Part shown: in pieces, positions 1 through 11,147 of the stretch
Layout of the letters: the number at the start of each line of letters is the position of its first letter
Numbering within the stretch: the first letter of the stretch is position 1
Notes under the pieces: generated by a model
What the model saw: only the letters and a program-made list of their open reading frames with translations
The model's database searches: none
Told to the model about the DNA's origin: nothing
Made by a program: the position numbers and the translations under genes
Origin: Hymenopellis radicata
Lineage: Eukaryota > Basidiomycota > Agaricomycetes > Agaricales > Physalacriaceae
Length of the DNA: 64,000 nucleotides
Reading direction: 5' to 3'
Assembly: GCA_015501595.1 (NCBI GenBank)
Contig: JADNRX010000011.1
Coordinates: 310,001-374,000, forward strand

Positions 1-1081
1 CGATATATCTCAACTTCGAACACTACCAGACCTTGCCTCATAGGCAGTGCATCTTCATGAGCACCTTGCTCTTTGCAAGGTCTGCCAATCTGGATCTTTC
101 CATCACTCTTGCCAGTGACGAGCGGAGTATTGTGGGCCACCCCTTGACAGGCTGTTTGGCTGAGAGCACAACGCGATGGAGGACTTTTCATTGCCGAATT
201 TCCACGGCGTCGCTGGAGTCCTTTTCCGGGCTTGCATTCCCCTTATTACAGGAGCTGGGTATTGGGGTCTTAGAAGATGGAGGTGACTATGCCGTTGACA
301 CCTTCAGGCTTGCCTCGAATGTCAGGACTGTCACGTTCTACGATTCTTCGGAAGGAAGAGAGTCAACTGATGTGCTTGGCCTATTCCCCTGGAACAACGT
401 CGTGAAAATATATTGTCACGTATTCTGGCTGGAAGCCCCTTTCCGTTTTATCCTCGAACAAGCCACAACACTGGAAGAACTGGTCGTAGAATTCGGAGAA
501 GTGGCTTGTAGCACGGATGCGCTCATCCTGCCAAGGCTGAAATGTCTTGACATCACTAAAGGCCAACTCGATGACGAGGACGAAACGACCGGAATTGAGA
601 TGATTGGCTCCATTCCATGAGGTTTCCATCCATTGAGCGGCTCGCACTTGCATTCCCTGATGGAAATCCCCTAACGCTTCTCGACCACGCGGCTCATCCT
701 GACTATGATCGCGTTAAACATCTGCGCATCGTTCAGAACCACCCCTGCGGCGGAAGCGATGTACTCAAATTTCTGTACCAAACGCCAGGTGTAGAGGAGC
801 TTCAATTAGCGGGACGCATGATGTCTCTGCCATTTTTGCGCGCTTTTGGGACGGGAAACGGCCAGATCTTCTTGCCATCTCTTCGTGTCCTCGATCTTCA
901 TGAATGCCACCTCGAGCGCCTCACGTCGAAAGAAATCCCTAACTTCCAAGCAGGCCGTCACGACGTCAACTACGCTGCCGCGCGAGCAGTAGTTTCTTCT
1001 CTGCTGTTGCATTTGATCGAGTCACGGTGCGCTATCAATATAGACCCCCAGGTAGAGTCGCGGCTTGCTTCTCTTCATTGA
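1..1081 (+). pseudogene. F-box/LRR-like protein, 5'-truncated by window edge and frameshifted
   Basis: Reading from base 3 gives a leucine-rich sequence in two frames, 3-617 and about 617-1081. The shift falls near 605-617. It aligns block by block with the second copy at 36752-38331: both share LLF.RSA.LDL, ES(T)TRWR, FPLLQELG, VDTFR, FPW, RIPS/RFPS and LDLHEC. This is the LRR-like C-terminal half of the large Agaricomycete F-box family, whose members act as SCF ubiquitin-ligase substrate adaptors. The F-box lies outside the window. No GT-AG pair can bridge the break, so it is a real frameshift or a sequencing indel. Family is fairly sure; substrate unknown. Confidence 0.6.
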
Positions 1082-1658
1082 TCTCTCCTCATTACCAACA
1101 GAGTCGGCGTTGCGCACCTCTGCATAAAATAATCTTCCCGGAGACTTGGGGCCATATAGCTGCTGACTACCCGGAGCGTTGGACCGCTGTTCGCGGTATT
1201 GTAGAAGTGGTATTTGGTATGCGAAAACTTTGACATCAGTCGGGCAGGTTGAATGCAGTGAGAAACCCGCATGTCCGGGCACATGCGTAGGAGCCCTATA
1301 TCCAAAAAATGGCGCCTTGGTTGTCGTTATGTATGCCGACCTCCGCGCCACACAATGTATGCTTCCTTACCATATACGTGTCACTCGGAGCTAGAGTATC
1401 TTTCTACTCGACTGGTCAGACAGTCTGTAGACGAGTCCGATACGTTGAAGGGCCTAGTAAGTGAAGTCGTTCCAGCAGATTATTGTTGCTTTGCTGCACA
1501 CACGCGCCCCCCTTAAAAAGAGTCACTCTTCTGAAATGTTAGACTTTGCACAGCCTCGGAACAACCTTCAACGCAGGAGGAGCCCTGCGAATCCCGCCGT
1601 ATTCCGCTTTTCGAAGCCCTCAGCTGACACACGTTGACTCATTCAGACTTCGTTACGG
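1082..1658. other. Intergenic, no gene recognised
   Basis: Only short overlapping reading frames with no family resemblance. Probably the 3' flank of the F-box relic and the 5' flank of the Fe2OG relic. Confidence 0.5.
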
Positions 1659-2999
1659 ATGTCGGGAGCTCTGCAGTCGAATCTCGCCTATAAGAACGGG
1701 GGAAATAGACTAGGACCTACACGCACCTTCGCTATGGCTTTGGCTTTCCATCCCGCTGTTGGTCGTATTCGGTCCGCTCTCGCAGAAAACTCTTTCGGGA
1801 GCGGGACTTGCAAAATTCCTGGGGAGCAATGTGATTTGTACTATAAGGGCACGACGGCCTCCGCGTACTGTATGTTTTCGTGCTGTCAAATCATTCAGTC
1901 ACTCAAGTAATCCAGCGCCACATACTTGAATTTTGCCAATGCGACGGACGCTGAGATGGCGCAACTCGTTGCGGCTTGTGATGCTGCGCCATTCGGCCGC
2001 GGCAATGAGACAGTTAGTTGTAGACGAAACCTATCGAAAAGCCCGCAAGCTTGATCTCTCTTGCTTTGTGTTGCCTTTGGACCTTGCGGGCACCGGTATT
2101 CTCAACAAGATCTATCAAGTCAGGCACCGTCCTTCACCGTTTGGAGCCCTACAAGCCCAACATATATGGTAAGCTTTGGTTTCATCTCTTCTTACTAGCC
2201 TGAAGTCGAAAGCTAACGTTGAACGATGACCATCAGGACACGCCTTGCGCAGACAACATGTTCGGTTCACTCGTCATCGTCTTTCCAACTGCTCCCGAAG
2301 GCGGTACTTTGATCCTTCGAGAGAAAAGGCTCGGAGTGGTTTTTCGACTCTGCTCAGAATCAGATGCTCACGAAGAGCACGTCCACAGAACCGGAGATCG
2401 TGTACGTCGCGTTCTACAGCGACACCGAGCACGAGATCTTGCCAGTCACGTTTGGAACGCGCGGCACCTTGATGTACTATAACCTCTGTTTTGAGGATAC
2501 CGCGAACCTTTTGGCCAATCTAACTGCGCCTAGCATTAAGCACCTCGCGCTCAGAGAAGCTATTACTAATTGCTGATGTGGACCTCCTCTCTCAGGCGTG
2601 AAGCTGTGTTTTGGCCTCGCGCACCAGTACCCCGTTCGGAAACCCGCCCCACAGAATCCTGGCTATTCTGTCTCCGAGCTCAAACAATATCTTAAAGGTG
2701 ACGCGTTGATATACTACGTGTGCCAGGAGCTTGATCTTCAAGTCAATGTCAAGTTCTATGCTTCACAGGAAAGCGGTAGCGTCGCCTGCACATGGTTGCG
2801 ACTGGGAGGTGCAGGATGAAGCCGACCTCTTCGAAGGCATGGGGGTCATTCAAACTCCTTGGAATGAGGATGGTAAATCTCCTCTCTTTTGGGTTACTCC
2901 TCGATCGAAAGCCTCCCAAGTCGAAACTGGTTACTGCATATGTTGCGTACCTGTGTACTTCTCATAGCCCGGTGGGAGCAACGAGCCATGGTTAATATC
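1659..2999 (+). pseudogene. Relic of a Fe(II)/2OG dioxygenase-like gene
   Basis: Fragments in order match a fungal Fe2OG (prolyl-4-hydroxylase-like) family: a leader with IRSALAEN and CDLYYKG, then YLNFANATDAEMAQL, VDETYRKARKLDLS, LEPYKPNIYG, DTP.ADNMFGSLVIVFPT, GSEWFFDSA, VYVAFYSDTEHEILPV and a tail beginning VKLCFGLAHQYPV. DTP probably supplies the D of the HxD iron site and YSDTEHE the distal His. Two intron sites still join in frame (1865-1915 and 2169-2236). The coding frame is nevertheless broken near 2025, 2100, 2325 and 2760, so no full protein can be made. Several breaks in one gene make true decay more likely than one sequencing error. No start codon could be fixed. Confidence 0.6.
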
Positions 3000-3302
3000 T
3001 TGATCGCATTCGTTGTTGGGCCCTCGGCGCCCAAAACCATTGCCACCCGTAGAACGTACTTACGACAATGCTACTTTACAACAGTAACCAAACGTAGGTC
3101 CCGAACGGCGGCGAATGTCCTCCTCAACTGGCCACTCAATGAGATTGTTCCATTCACGGTCATTTATGTGGCGCCTTTCAGGCTCCCTTTCAAACACCGG
3201 TAAACACCGCTGCTTAAGGCGCGTCAGGTCTTAGGGGTTATTTCGTCCTTGCCTTGAACCACAACTCCCATTCTACAGCCTATTTTCTTTCTCATCTTGA
3301 CG

Positions 3303-4609
3303 ATGCCTCATTTTTCGGATATGTCGGGATACATTATTGATTATGGAGCGCCCACTGGTGGTCGCCTTGAGCTTTTGGACTCTCTAGGTTCTGGAGCATA
3401 CGGCGAGGTGTTCAGAGCTGTGGACAAAGATGCAGCAACGCCATCGTTCTACGCCGTGAAATGCCTAACTCGCCACGCCGTTGGATCTAGGCAAGAGACC
3501 AAGCAAAAGCGGGAACGTCGTCTACACGGGCGCGTCTCCGGCCATCCGAACGTTGTCACCTTCCATAAAGCCATTTACGACGACTTCTACGTTTTCTTCG
3601 TTCTCGACCTTTGCTCGGGCGGGACCCTCTTTGAAGCGATTTCCGAACACAAACTATTCTATCGCAACGACATTCTTTTGAAGCAGGCCTTCGTCCAAAT
3701 AATCGACGCTGTACAATATTGCCACGACCACCTCGTGTTTCACCGGTATGTTGTAGCACGCTTCCTTCAAAGGCGTCTTTTGTTCATGGTCTGCAGCGAT
3801 CTCAAGCCCGAAAACATTCTGTGTTCGAGAGATGGAAGCACGATCTATGTGTCTGATTTCGGTCTTGCGACGCGCCTTGAAAACTCTGAAAGCTTCGGAT
3901 GCGGCACGCGTTACTACAAAAGTCCTGGTGGGCCGAGTCTGTCTATTCATTTCCATTGCACATGTTCAATGTCTAAATAGAATGCACCGGCGAAAACCTC
4001 AAGCTGATTTCGTACTCCACTCGTCAGAGCGACGTCTGGGCTCTTGGCGTCGTCCTTGTCAATATGACGACCGGTCGTTCTCCTTGGAGGTTGGCCAGCC
4101 TAGAAGATATCGGCTTTCGTTCATTCCTTCGCCATCGATCGTATCTCGAGGAAAACCTTCCGTTGTCCAAGCCCGTCGCCCATGTTCTCCGCCGCATATT
4201 TGACCTCAATCCTTGTCGGCGCATTACTCTGAAAGAACTGCGTAAGGAGATCCTTGAGATCGATACCTTCTTCCTGTCCGACGACGAACTGCTGCGTTCC
4301 TCTGAGCAAGCGCGCCAGGTAGCCAAGCTCTTCGCGCCAGCCCCGTCCAAGAATTCTCCGACGAAGCAAGACCCGCCTGGAGCTACAGACAACGTACAAG
4401 AAGTGAAACCCACTCTCCAAGAAGCCGGTGTGGTAAATCCGAAGCCAGGTGAACGTCCTCCTACGGTAGATTCATTGGTCGTTGTCAAGCCGCGCAAGCG
4501 TCGTCGTTCTTCAGTCGTCGAAACATTCAGTCGACTCTTCAAATCGGTACTCGAGCACTCTCCTTCCCGCCCTGCTCGTTCCCCTGAAGCCCACCTTCCT
4601 TCCCAGTGA
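3303..4609 (+). CDS. Ser/Thr protein kinase, Ran1/Vhs1/Sks1-like
   Basis: Three exons, 3303-3745, 3797-3927 and 3981-4609, join in frame to about 400 residues; both introns (51 and 53 nt) are GT-AG. Kinase landmarks appear in order: Gly-rich loop GSGAYGEVF, AVKCL lysine, HRDLKPEN catalytic loop formed across intron 1, DFG in VSDFGLAT, activation-segment CGTRYYKSPEC formed across intron 2, and DVWALGVVLVNM. This C-rich YKSPEC segment is typical of the Ran1/Pat1 group, which controls meiotic entry and nutrient responses in yeasts. The tail of about 110 residues is rich in Ser, Pro and Arg and probably unstructured. The ATG at 3303 is chosen; an in-frame ATG at 3321 is an alternative. No key residue is missing. 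Substrate unknown. Confidence 0.85.
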
Positions 4610-4773
4610 TGTAGACATCTTCGTATATTCTGATAATTGTGCTTTGTTCATGTACACACGCAACTGCCACATCATTATCAGCGACGAATAAATACGAGAA
4701 ATCCAAATGAACAGTAGATATACAGTAACTCTAGATACAATGCCAGTAATGTACAATGGAATGAGTTGTAACA

Positions 4774-6466
4774 TCAAGCCGACTGATTGCGACGTGACCA
4801 AGAGAAGCCCAAAGCACCAATAACCCCGACCACAACAAGCGCTGTCCCGGCACCTATGATACCAGGAAGATAGAGGTACCAAGTACCGTCAATGTCGTCG
4901 ACCTTTGACTGGTCATCAAACAACGCCTTCCCCTCCTTCCGTCGCCTGCGCCTCAGTGCGTCCATGTTTGGCACTAAAGCTTCGATCTGCAACTCAATAG
5001 AAGGCATCTCAAGCTCTTCGGCATCATCACTGACGGGGGGAGGGAGAATAGGAATGTCAAGATCTGGTGCAAGCTCGCGCGCACGGTCAAAATATCGGCC
5101 AGCAGCTTCCCGGTCCCGCTTCCAGAGCGAGTTTGCCCCCTCCAACATATGTCCGCTGGCAGGGATTCGAATAGATGAAAGACTCGAGTGCGATGACGAG
5201 AGAAGGGTTGATGCCGCACCCTCCAGATGGAGCAGCCCAGCTTCTAGGTAAAGCTGAGCGACGCCCCGTTTACCGCCCAAACACTGTACGTAATATGAAG
5301 TCGTTCCTCGATGCGCTTGCTTCTTGCCATGGAAATCTTTGGACTCGACTTTCGTATTAAGAGGGAGATAGTGAGAAACGAGTTTCATCGTGGAAGCCGG
5401 AGCATGAGAGAGATGCCATGCACGCCTAACGAAGAATATTAATACCTTTTGGCAAGTGGCAGTAAGACGTAAACTCACAAGAAGAATTCGAAAGCCTCCT
5501 CTTTATCGTTATGGATATCAAACTGCTCCATCGCGATAAGAATTAGACTCGTGGGGTCCATGTTGTACTGATGCTCAAGCTCGTGGCTCGCATCGAATAT
5601 AACAGAATTGCGAACGTAAGGCGCTAAAGTATCGGGCACTGGGCCGACTATCAGAGAGGGCCAGATGATGGACTGATCCTTCTCAAGATGAAGAGTCAAC
5701 AGGCGGCCTGAAGGAGCAGAGTGTAGGGACTCGAGCGATGAGTAGGAGGACGTGATGCTTTGGATCATATGTCCGGGGGAGACAGCGCGGGAAGCGGTAG
5801 TTGAATTCCTCTTGCTTCGGAAGGGAAACCCTCTTTCATCTGCCGCCGAGGACAGAGCTGGTGATGATAGCGCTGGTGATGAGGCTGTAAACTCTTCCGC
5901 GTCGGATGCTTCCAGTGATGCGGCAAAGCTGCTGGATATTTCCGGGTCGGAGACGAACGCGTAGGAGGAGTGAGTGGATGCAGTAGAAGCCGTTGAAGTG
6001 GTGCGCTCCCTGGCGGACAGTCGGGACGACTGGGGCTCAAGTTGCCAAACAGAGTTTGTGACATCCACATTGCCATACAGGCGCCCCTACACAAGTTCAA
6101 CAGTGGATGACAAGAGAGCAACGGTGAGCGCACCTTAATTATCGGTGATTGTCCCCGCACGCCTGCAATAAGGTAGTTGCGCTCAATTATGACCTACGAA
6201 GCAAGAGTATTGTAAGCGCTTAATGTGATTATAGTTGTATCCAGACTCACCGACATGTCCTCTTCGAGAGTACCGTGCGGAATCATCAGAAGTACAGTGG
6301 CCTGTCCTATTTATGAGGACGCTGAACGGATGGGCTAGTTGAATTCAAGTACCTGGTCGTGAGACTGGCCAAAGCTCATCAGTCATGTTGAAATCCTAAA
6401 GCGCGAAGCAAAGCTCACCTGATGCCATGAGTAGGAGTAGTATCTTTTGTCGTCAGGATTGTCCAT
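4774..6466 (-). CDS. CS-domain (p23/Hsp20-like) protein with C-terminal membrane anchor
   Basis: Six exons on the minus strand (6466-6419, 6364-6353, 6301-6251, 6193-6134, 6086-5479, 5425-4774) join to 476 residues. The N-terminus reads YYSYSWHQ, then ATVLLMIPHGTLEEDMSV and a GRLYGNVD...WQLE segment, the strand order of a CS/p23 fold used by Hsp90 co-chaperones. A Ser-rich linker follows at about residues 95-190. The second half is helical and TPR-like (YLEAGLLHLEGA, GRYFDRARELAPD). A membrane segment near the C-terminus (about 450-470, GIIGAGTALVVVGVIGALGF) is followed by a short basic tail, so it is probably tail-anchored. Exon 2 is only 12 nt and is inferred from frame alone. Convergent with the kinase gene, with under 170 bp between the coding ends. 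Exact role unknown. Confidence 0.75.
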
Positions 6467-6789
6467 GAGAGTCGTGAAAGAGAGAATGTTGTGGGGAAGT
6501 TGATGGAAGGAAGCAGCTCTCTGAAAGTGGCGCAACCGCAACCGCCGATGACCACGTGATTGTGACACGTTCTGAGTCGTAACCCACGCTAAAACTGCGT
6601 GGTCGTCTAATGATTTGGTCTTATAGCAGTGCTGCTGCATAAAATACATACGCCATCATTCTAGCCGAGTCATATTCCTTCGATGAGGACCGTCCTTTTT
6701 CGGCTCATTTGCCTCCGTTCGCTCTGTGCGGCGATCATCGATGGGATGGCCGCCCAATTGAGCAAGCTTGCACCACGACCCCGACTGTC

Positions 6790-8021
6790 ATGTACTCCTG
6801 GGATATCGACTTCTTAAATCAAGTGCCCTCGTCGCGCGGTGTGAAGCGGGCACTCATTATTCTCAATCAGCCATTCTCCTGGACACTACTCAACCGTCTC
6901 TGGAACAACTGCGAATTCCGACTCTGTGCAGACGGTGGTGCCAACAGACTCCACGATACAGCAAGAATAAAGGAACAGTCAGTCTTTTGGACTCATTGCT
7001 GGTTCAAATTCTGAGCTGCATAGGTTTCTTCCGCATGCAGTTATCGGCGATCTGGACTCCATTCGAAAAGACGTTCGAGATTTCTATTCGCGTCAGGTAT
7101 GCCTGTCCATACTCTGCTTTGTATGGCATATCTCATATGAAGACAGGGTGTAGTTGTACACCAGGACCATGATCAGGATTCGACGGACTTGATGAAGTGC
7201 ATGCAATCGGTAACTGAACAACAAGGCGACGAGGTGTGCATCATGCTGTTAGTCTGGACTAGATATCTGAAATACTCCTCTGAAGCTATGGGAAGTAATC
7301 CTTCTTGGTGGTCTCGCTGGTCGCTTAGACCAGACCATACACTCACTCTCTTATCTTCATAAACTTCGCAAGGACAAGACGAAGCGAGTATTTGCTGTTA
7401 CCGACGATAATCTGGGCTGGGTGCTAGACAGTGTAAGTGAATGCGTGCCGTGGCGAGCTTCGTGATCCTAAGTCGTTTAGGGAGAGCATTCGATAAAGGT
7501 TGACCATAGCAGTTGGGGTAAGACCTGTGGTCTACTTCCCGTTGGAGTAGACCAGACGATTCTTTCAACAAAGGGTCTTGAGTGGAATCTTAGTGCGTCC
7601 GACTGCTATAGGTCTTTTCGTTTTGTTGATATCTATTATTATAGCCGAACAAGAATCATCCTTCGACACTCTTGTCTCCACATCAAATCATCTTGTCCGT
7701 GATGAGAGTATAGTGTGGATAGAAACATCAAAGCCGATATGGTGGACAGTTGAGCTTCATGTCGAGGTACATGTTTTGTATTTCGCAGGCGCCTTGACAG
7801 CAACTGGGGTCTCGGAGGAGCTTGTACCGATTCCCATAAGCGGGTTCTTGTTGGACAAGCTGGGGGATCTCCTCATTTCCCGTCATCCTAATTCCGGGTT
7901 GGATAAAGTGCTCGAGAACTCACAGTGGAGTGTCAATGAAGAGATGATTGACAATCCAGCCACTTTTGAACTCACTGAGGGTGCAGAGATTGCAGTGATA
8001 TGTCCCGTATCTGGGGGATAA
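6790..8021 (+). CDS. Thiamine pyrophosphokinase fused to MoaD/MOCS2A-like sulfur carrier
   Basis: Six exons (6790-6977, 7024-7096, 7147-7233, 7286-7432, 7481-7593, 7646-8021) join in frame to 327 residues. Residues about 1-235 are thiamine pyrophosphokinase, which makes TPP from thiamine and ATP: LCADGGANRL, VIGDLDSI, QDSTDLMKCM, LLGGLAGRLDQTIHSL and the C-terminal B1 domain (STSNHLV, WWTVEL). The frame runs on without a stop into about 90 residues resembling the small subunit of molybdopterin synthase: VHVLYFAGA, GVSEEL, SQWSVNEEM, and a terminal CPVSGG. The exposed Gly-Gly end is what MoCo sulfur carriers need for thiocarboxylation. No in-frame ATG precedes the second module, so it cannot easily be made alone. 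Introns 1 (GTCAGT) and 5 (GTGCGT) have weak donors. Confidence 0.75.
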
Positions 8022-8142
8022 ATACTTTTGTTAAGCTACATTTTATGACATAGTATTACATAGATGTTGCAAGTAAAGTCCTGATGTAATGACACAAGTC
8101 TAGAGAAGATGAACTGAAGAGGAACAAACTCGTGCAACTACG

Positions 8143-9385
8143 CTAGGACTTCCCGAAAATATCACTGCTAAGAGACGCAAGAAATTCGTCTGCTTCAGTC
8201 CTGACCGGTTTATGCTTCCCGCCAGCTTGACGCTCCAAGTCAGCGAATGGATCGACATCAGCCGTCGACGCTGCGACGTCAACGGTAGCGGCAGCTTTGT
8301 TGGGGGTAAGCAACGGCGCCGCTGGTTCCGCCGGATTCTGTTTCCGCCTCTTTGCCTCAATCTGCCTCCGCCGTGCCTCGGTTTCCGCCTTCCTCTTCGC
8401 AAGCGCAGTTGTCTTTCCGTCCGATGGCGCTACCATCCCTTCTACCGTCTTGCTCTCCGCGCCCGTCTCCTGGCGGTGACGCACCGTCTCTGCACGAATG
8501 TCGTCGAGCTCTTGGCGCAGATTCAATCGTGCTTGTTCGTCTAACCCGGCGAAGTTGAGAAATCCAGCACCCATTTGACGATTGTCCTTGGACGCATCGA
8601 AGTGAACTTCCGGAGATTGGGTCTCAGCAGCCAGAGCTTCTTCGATCTTCTTGACACGGTCGGCAGACGGTTCGTAGACAGGGAAGTGGTTGATGGGATT
8701 GTATATTACATCTCTATTCAGAGGAGTTAGGATGAGCAGAAGAAAAATGGGATCGACATACGCATCGTCATCAGGCTCTTCATTTAGATACTGGCGGGGT
8801 ACCTCCGACTGCCGAACCGAACGTGTGCGACCATGTTCGTCCATGTATTCGACCATGGGATCCTCTACATCCTAAATCAAGTCAAGAACGGAACAAACAG
8901 TACCGTTGGGTAACGCACATTGGTTGCTGTCGGCACTGTCAAGGATTCGTCCTCGTCCTCAGAATCCGGTTCCCATTTACCGAGGGGTTGAGAGTCGAAA
9001 TCGACCTGTAAAGCGGCAATCTGCGCCTCGCTCAGGCCTCCAGTTTTGCCCCTCCTCAGCTTGTCGTAGATCTTTGACTTTCGAGCCAGTGCAGCAGATG
9101 CTTTCTCAAGTGTGGGCTGACTTATAGCCTCTAGCTGAGCGTCTCTGCCGGCCCGCTCGTGGACACCTTTGTTGCTCCGTGCCCATATAGTTGGCTTCTA
9201 CGCGTAGGATGAGTCTCCGTTCGGAATGGATGAATGCTATCAGAGCTGACTTTCTCTCGTCGTGGCCGTTTGATACCCTCCGCTTTCGCTCTCTTCAGGT
9301 CTTCCTTCTGTGCGGCGAGTTCTGCCTGAAGACTCAGAAATGAGCTAGCACTGACGCCATTTGCTTTCGACTTCGATGAGTGCAT
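8143..9385 (-). CDS. CCDC174-like nuclear coiled-coil protein
   Basis: Four exons (9385-9251, 9197-8919, 8871-8762, 8713-8143) join to 364 residues. Hallmarks of the CCDC174 (DUF4078) family are in order: SSFLSLQAELAAQKE near the start, KPTIWARSNKGV.ERA, KSKIYDKLRRGKTGGLS, VDFDSQP, then DEHGRTRSVRQSEVPR and MGAGFLNFAGLD. The C-terminal third is highly charged (KRKAETEARRRQIEAKRRKQ) with a predicted coiled coil and nuclear-localisation-like clusters. The family is linked to the spliceosome/exon-junction machinery in animals. The donor of intron 1 is GTCAGC, an unusual but usable GT site. It is convergent with the TPK gene: only 121 bp separate the two stop codons. Confidence 0.8.
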
Positions 9386-9924
9386 AAAGACAAGGTAATT
9401 GACACAGCCACAATTCAATCTGTGGTTCGGCACGCGTTGCCGAAGCCTGCGTCCTACATCGACGAAGTTGAATCGAGTATTGTTCGTTCCGTTCAGAACT
9501 CAACGGGTCAGCTGTATTATTCCTTCAGACTTTCTGTGGCGGGAAGGAAATTTCAGACACCGTTTCAGCACACTTTCCTTCATCCATGGAAGACTCCTTC
9601 ACGAGCTAGCTCGTTGCTGCTTTTCTCTTCGATTCCCTGTATGGGCACCCGGCTCCAACCGTGTTCATCTCGTCACCTTCTTCACAAAACGGTGAATATC
9701 TGTAGCTTATGAGCTGGACAATTTCTACTTCTGTGTGAGTTCAGTGAGTCACCCGGTACGTTGTCTGATATTCTTTTCAGAGGTGAGTAGAACCAATCAG
9801 AACTTCCCCAAGTCTAGTCGGGAGCTCTCACCTGGTCATCTGCCCGTGAATCTGTCAACTTATAGTTGACATATAAACGTGGGGTGTAATCTTTCCCACT
9901 TCCCCCCATTCTCACAGTCTCATA
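9386..9924. promoter_or_regulatory. Divergent promoter region, CCDC174-like / SDR
   Basis: About 540 bp lie between the two divergent start codons and no coding frame was recognised. A TATA-like ATATAAA sits at 9871-9877, 48 bp before the SDR start codon, and is followed by a pyrimidine-rich stretch typical of fungal transcription starts. No TATA was seen on the CCDC174 side. Confidence 0.45.
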
Positions 9925-11147
9925 ATGCGTGTAGCCCTAATCACAGGTGCCGCTCAAGGCATAGGACAGGCGATTGCGCAACGTCTTGAGAAGGACGGAT
10001 TCTCTATTGCTGTCAATGACCTGCCGTCGAAGGAAGAGGAACTCCAATCCCAGTTCCCGTCAGCATTGGTCGTCGCAGGCGATGTCTCTAGTGAAGATGA
10101 TGTCCAAGGGATGATTGCCAAGGTTGTTGACGCGCTTGGAGGTCTCGACGTCGTAAGTTCACGTTCCTCAACAAGCAGTGTGTCTTAACAACGCATTCTT
10201 GTTCAGCTTGTGGCTAATGCTGGTGTTGGGCTTGCAAAGTCAATTTTATCCAGTACGTACGACGGACAGCTTTATCATTCCGAGACACTGAATACTATAG
10301 CCACAACGGACGACTGGGACCGCATGGCGCGCATTAATGGACGTGGGACTTTCTTGTGCTACAAGTACGCCGCCGAACAGATGATCAAACAAGGTCGTGG
10401 CGGCCGTATTATCGGAGCCTCGTCGATCGCAGGTAAACAAGGTAAGCGAGAGACAAGTAGAGCAACCTCAGTTGATTGATTCTCTCCGAACGTGAGGCAT
10501 GCCATTTATTGCGGCGTACGGTTCTTCGAAATGGATGATTCGGGGACTTACTCAGGTTGCTGGTATGATTGCTCTTGGATCTAAGCTGTTTGCCAGCTGA
10601 AGCTCTGATACTATTAGCAAAGGAGTTCGGTTCTCATGGTATCACTGTCAATGCATACGCACCCGGTCCGTGATACTTTTCATTGGTATTGGCAAATATC
10701 TGAATGTTCTTCTAGGTGCCACCGAATCGGACCTAAGTATGTATAGAGGTTGGCGTTCACTACTAGTCGCAGCTCCACTAATATTTCTTCCAGTGGCGGA
10801 CATGGCGAAGGATCTTGGACATGATGATTTACAATCATATGCAACGGAGGTGAGATAAATCGGCTGTGCCTTGAAAGTGCACCAAGACCTGTAACGATTG
10901 CGCACTAGAAGAATCCTCAGAACCCACTGGGACGTATCGGTCAACCGCAAGACGTTGCAAACCTAGTCTCCTACCTTGCATCCGATCAAGCTTCTTACAT
11001 CACGGGTATGTAGCTTTGCTCTTGTATTTTGGTTATCTGCCAGCTCACTGCTCGCAGGTCAATCGGTAAGTCTCCAACTATCGGAACTTTTTCTGTAACT
11101 TGTGATTCCCAAAGATATCCGTGAACGGAGGTTTGTATTGTGACTAG
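9925..11147 (+). CDS. Short-chain dehydrogenase, acetoin/diacetyl reductase-like
   Basis: Ten exons (9925-10152, 10207-10252, 10301-10441, 10497-10562, 10618-10665, 10716-10736, 10794-10849, 10909-11005, 11058-11065, 11115-11147) join in frame to 247 residues, normal for a classical SDR. Motifs: TGAAQGIG cofactor loop, NDLP, ANAG, catalytic Ser in ASSIAG, YGSSK (YxxxK), NAYAPG and a terminal ISVNGG. The arrangement resembles meso-butanediol dehydrogenase/(S)-acetoin-forming diacetyl reductase, which uses NAD(H); substrate is inferred from overall resemblance only. The exon at 11058 is just 8 nt. Exon 8 could instead begin at 10921 (243 residues). With nine introns in about 1.2 kb, nearly 40% of the gene is intron. 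A TATA-like box precedes it. Confidence 0.85.

Noticed and set aside
6731..6790. Upstream ATG codons as an alternative TPK start
   Set aside because: They would add residues not expected in the family, and are less well placed than the ATG at 6790. Left open but not chosen.
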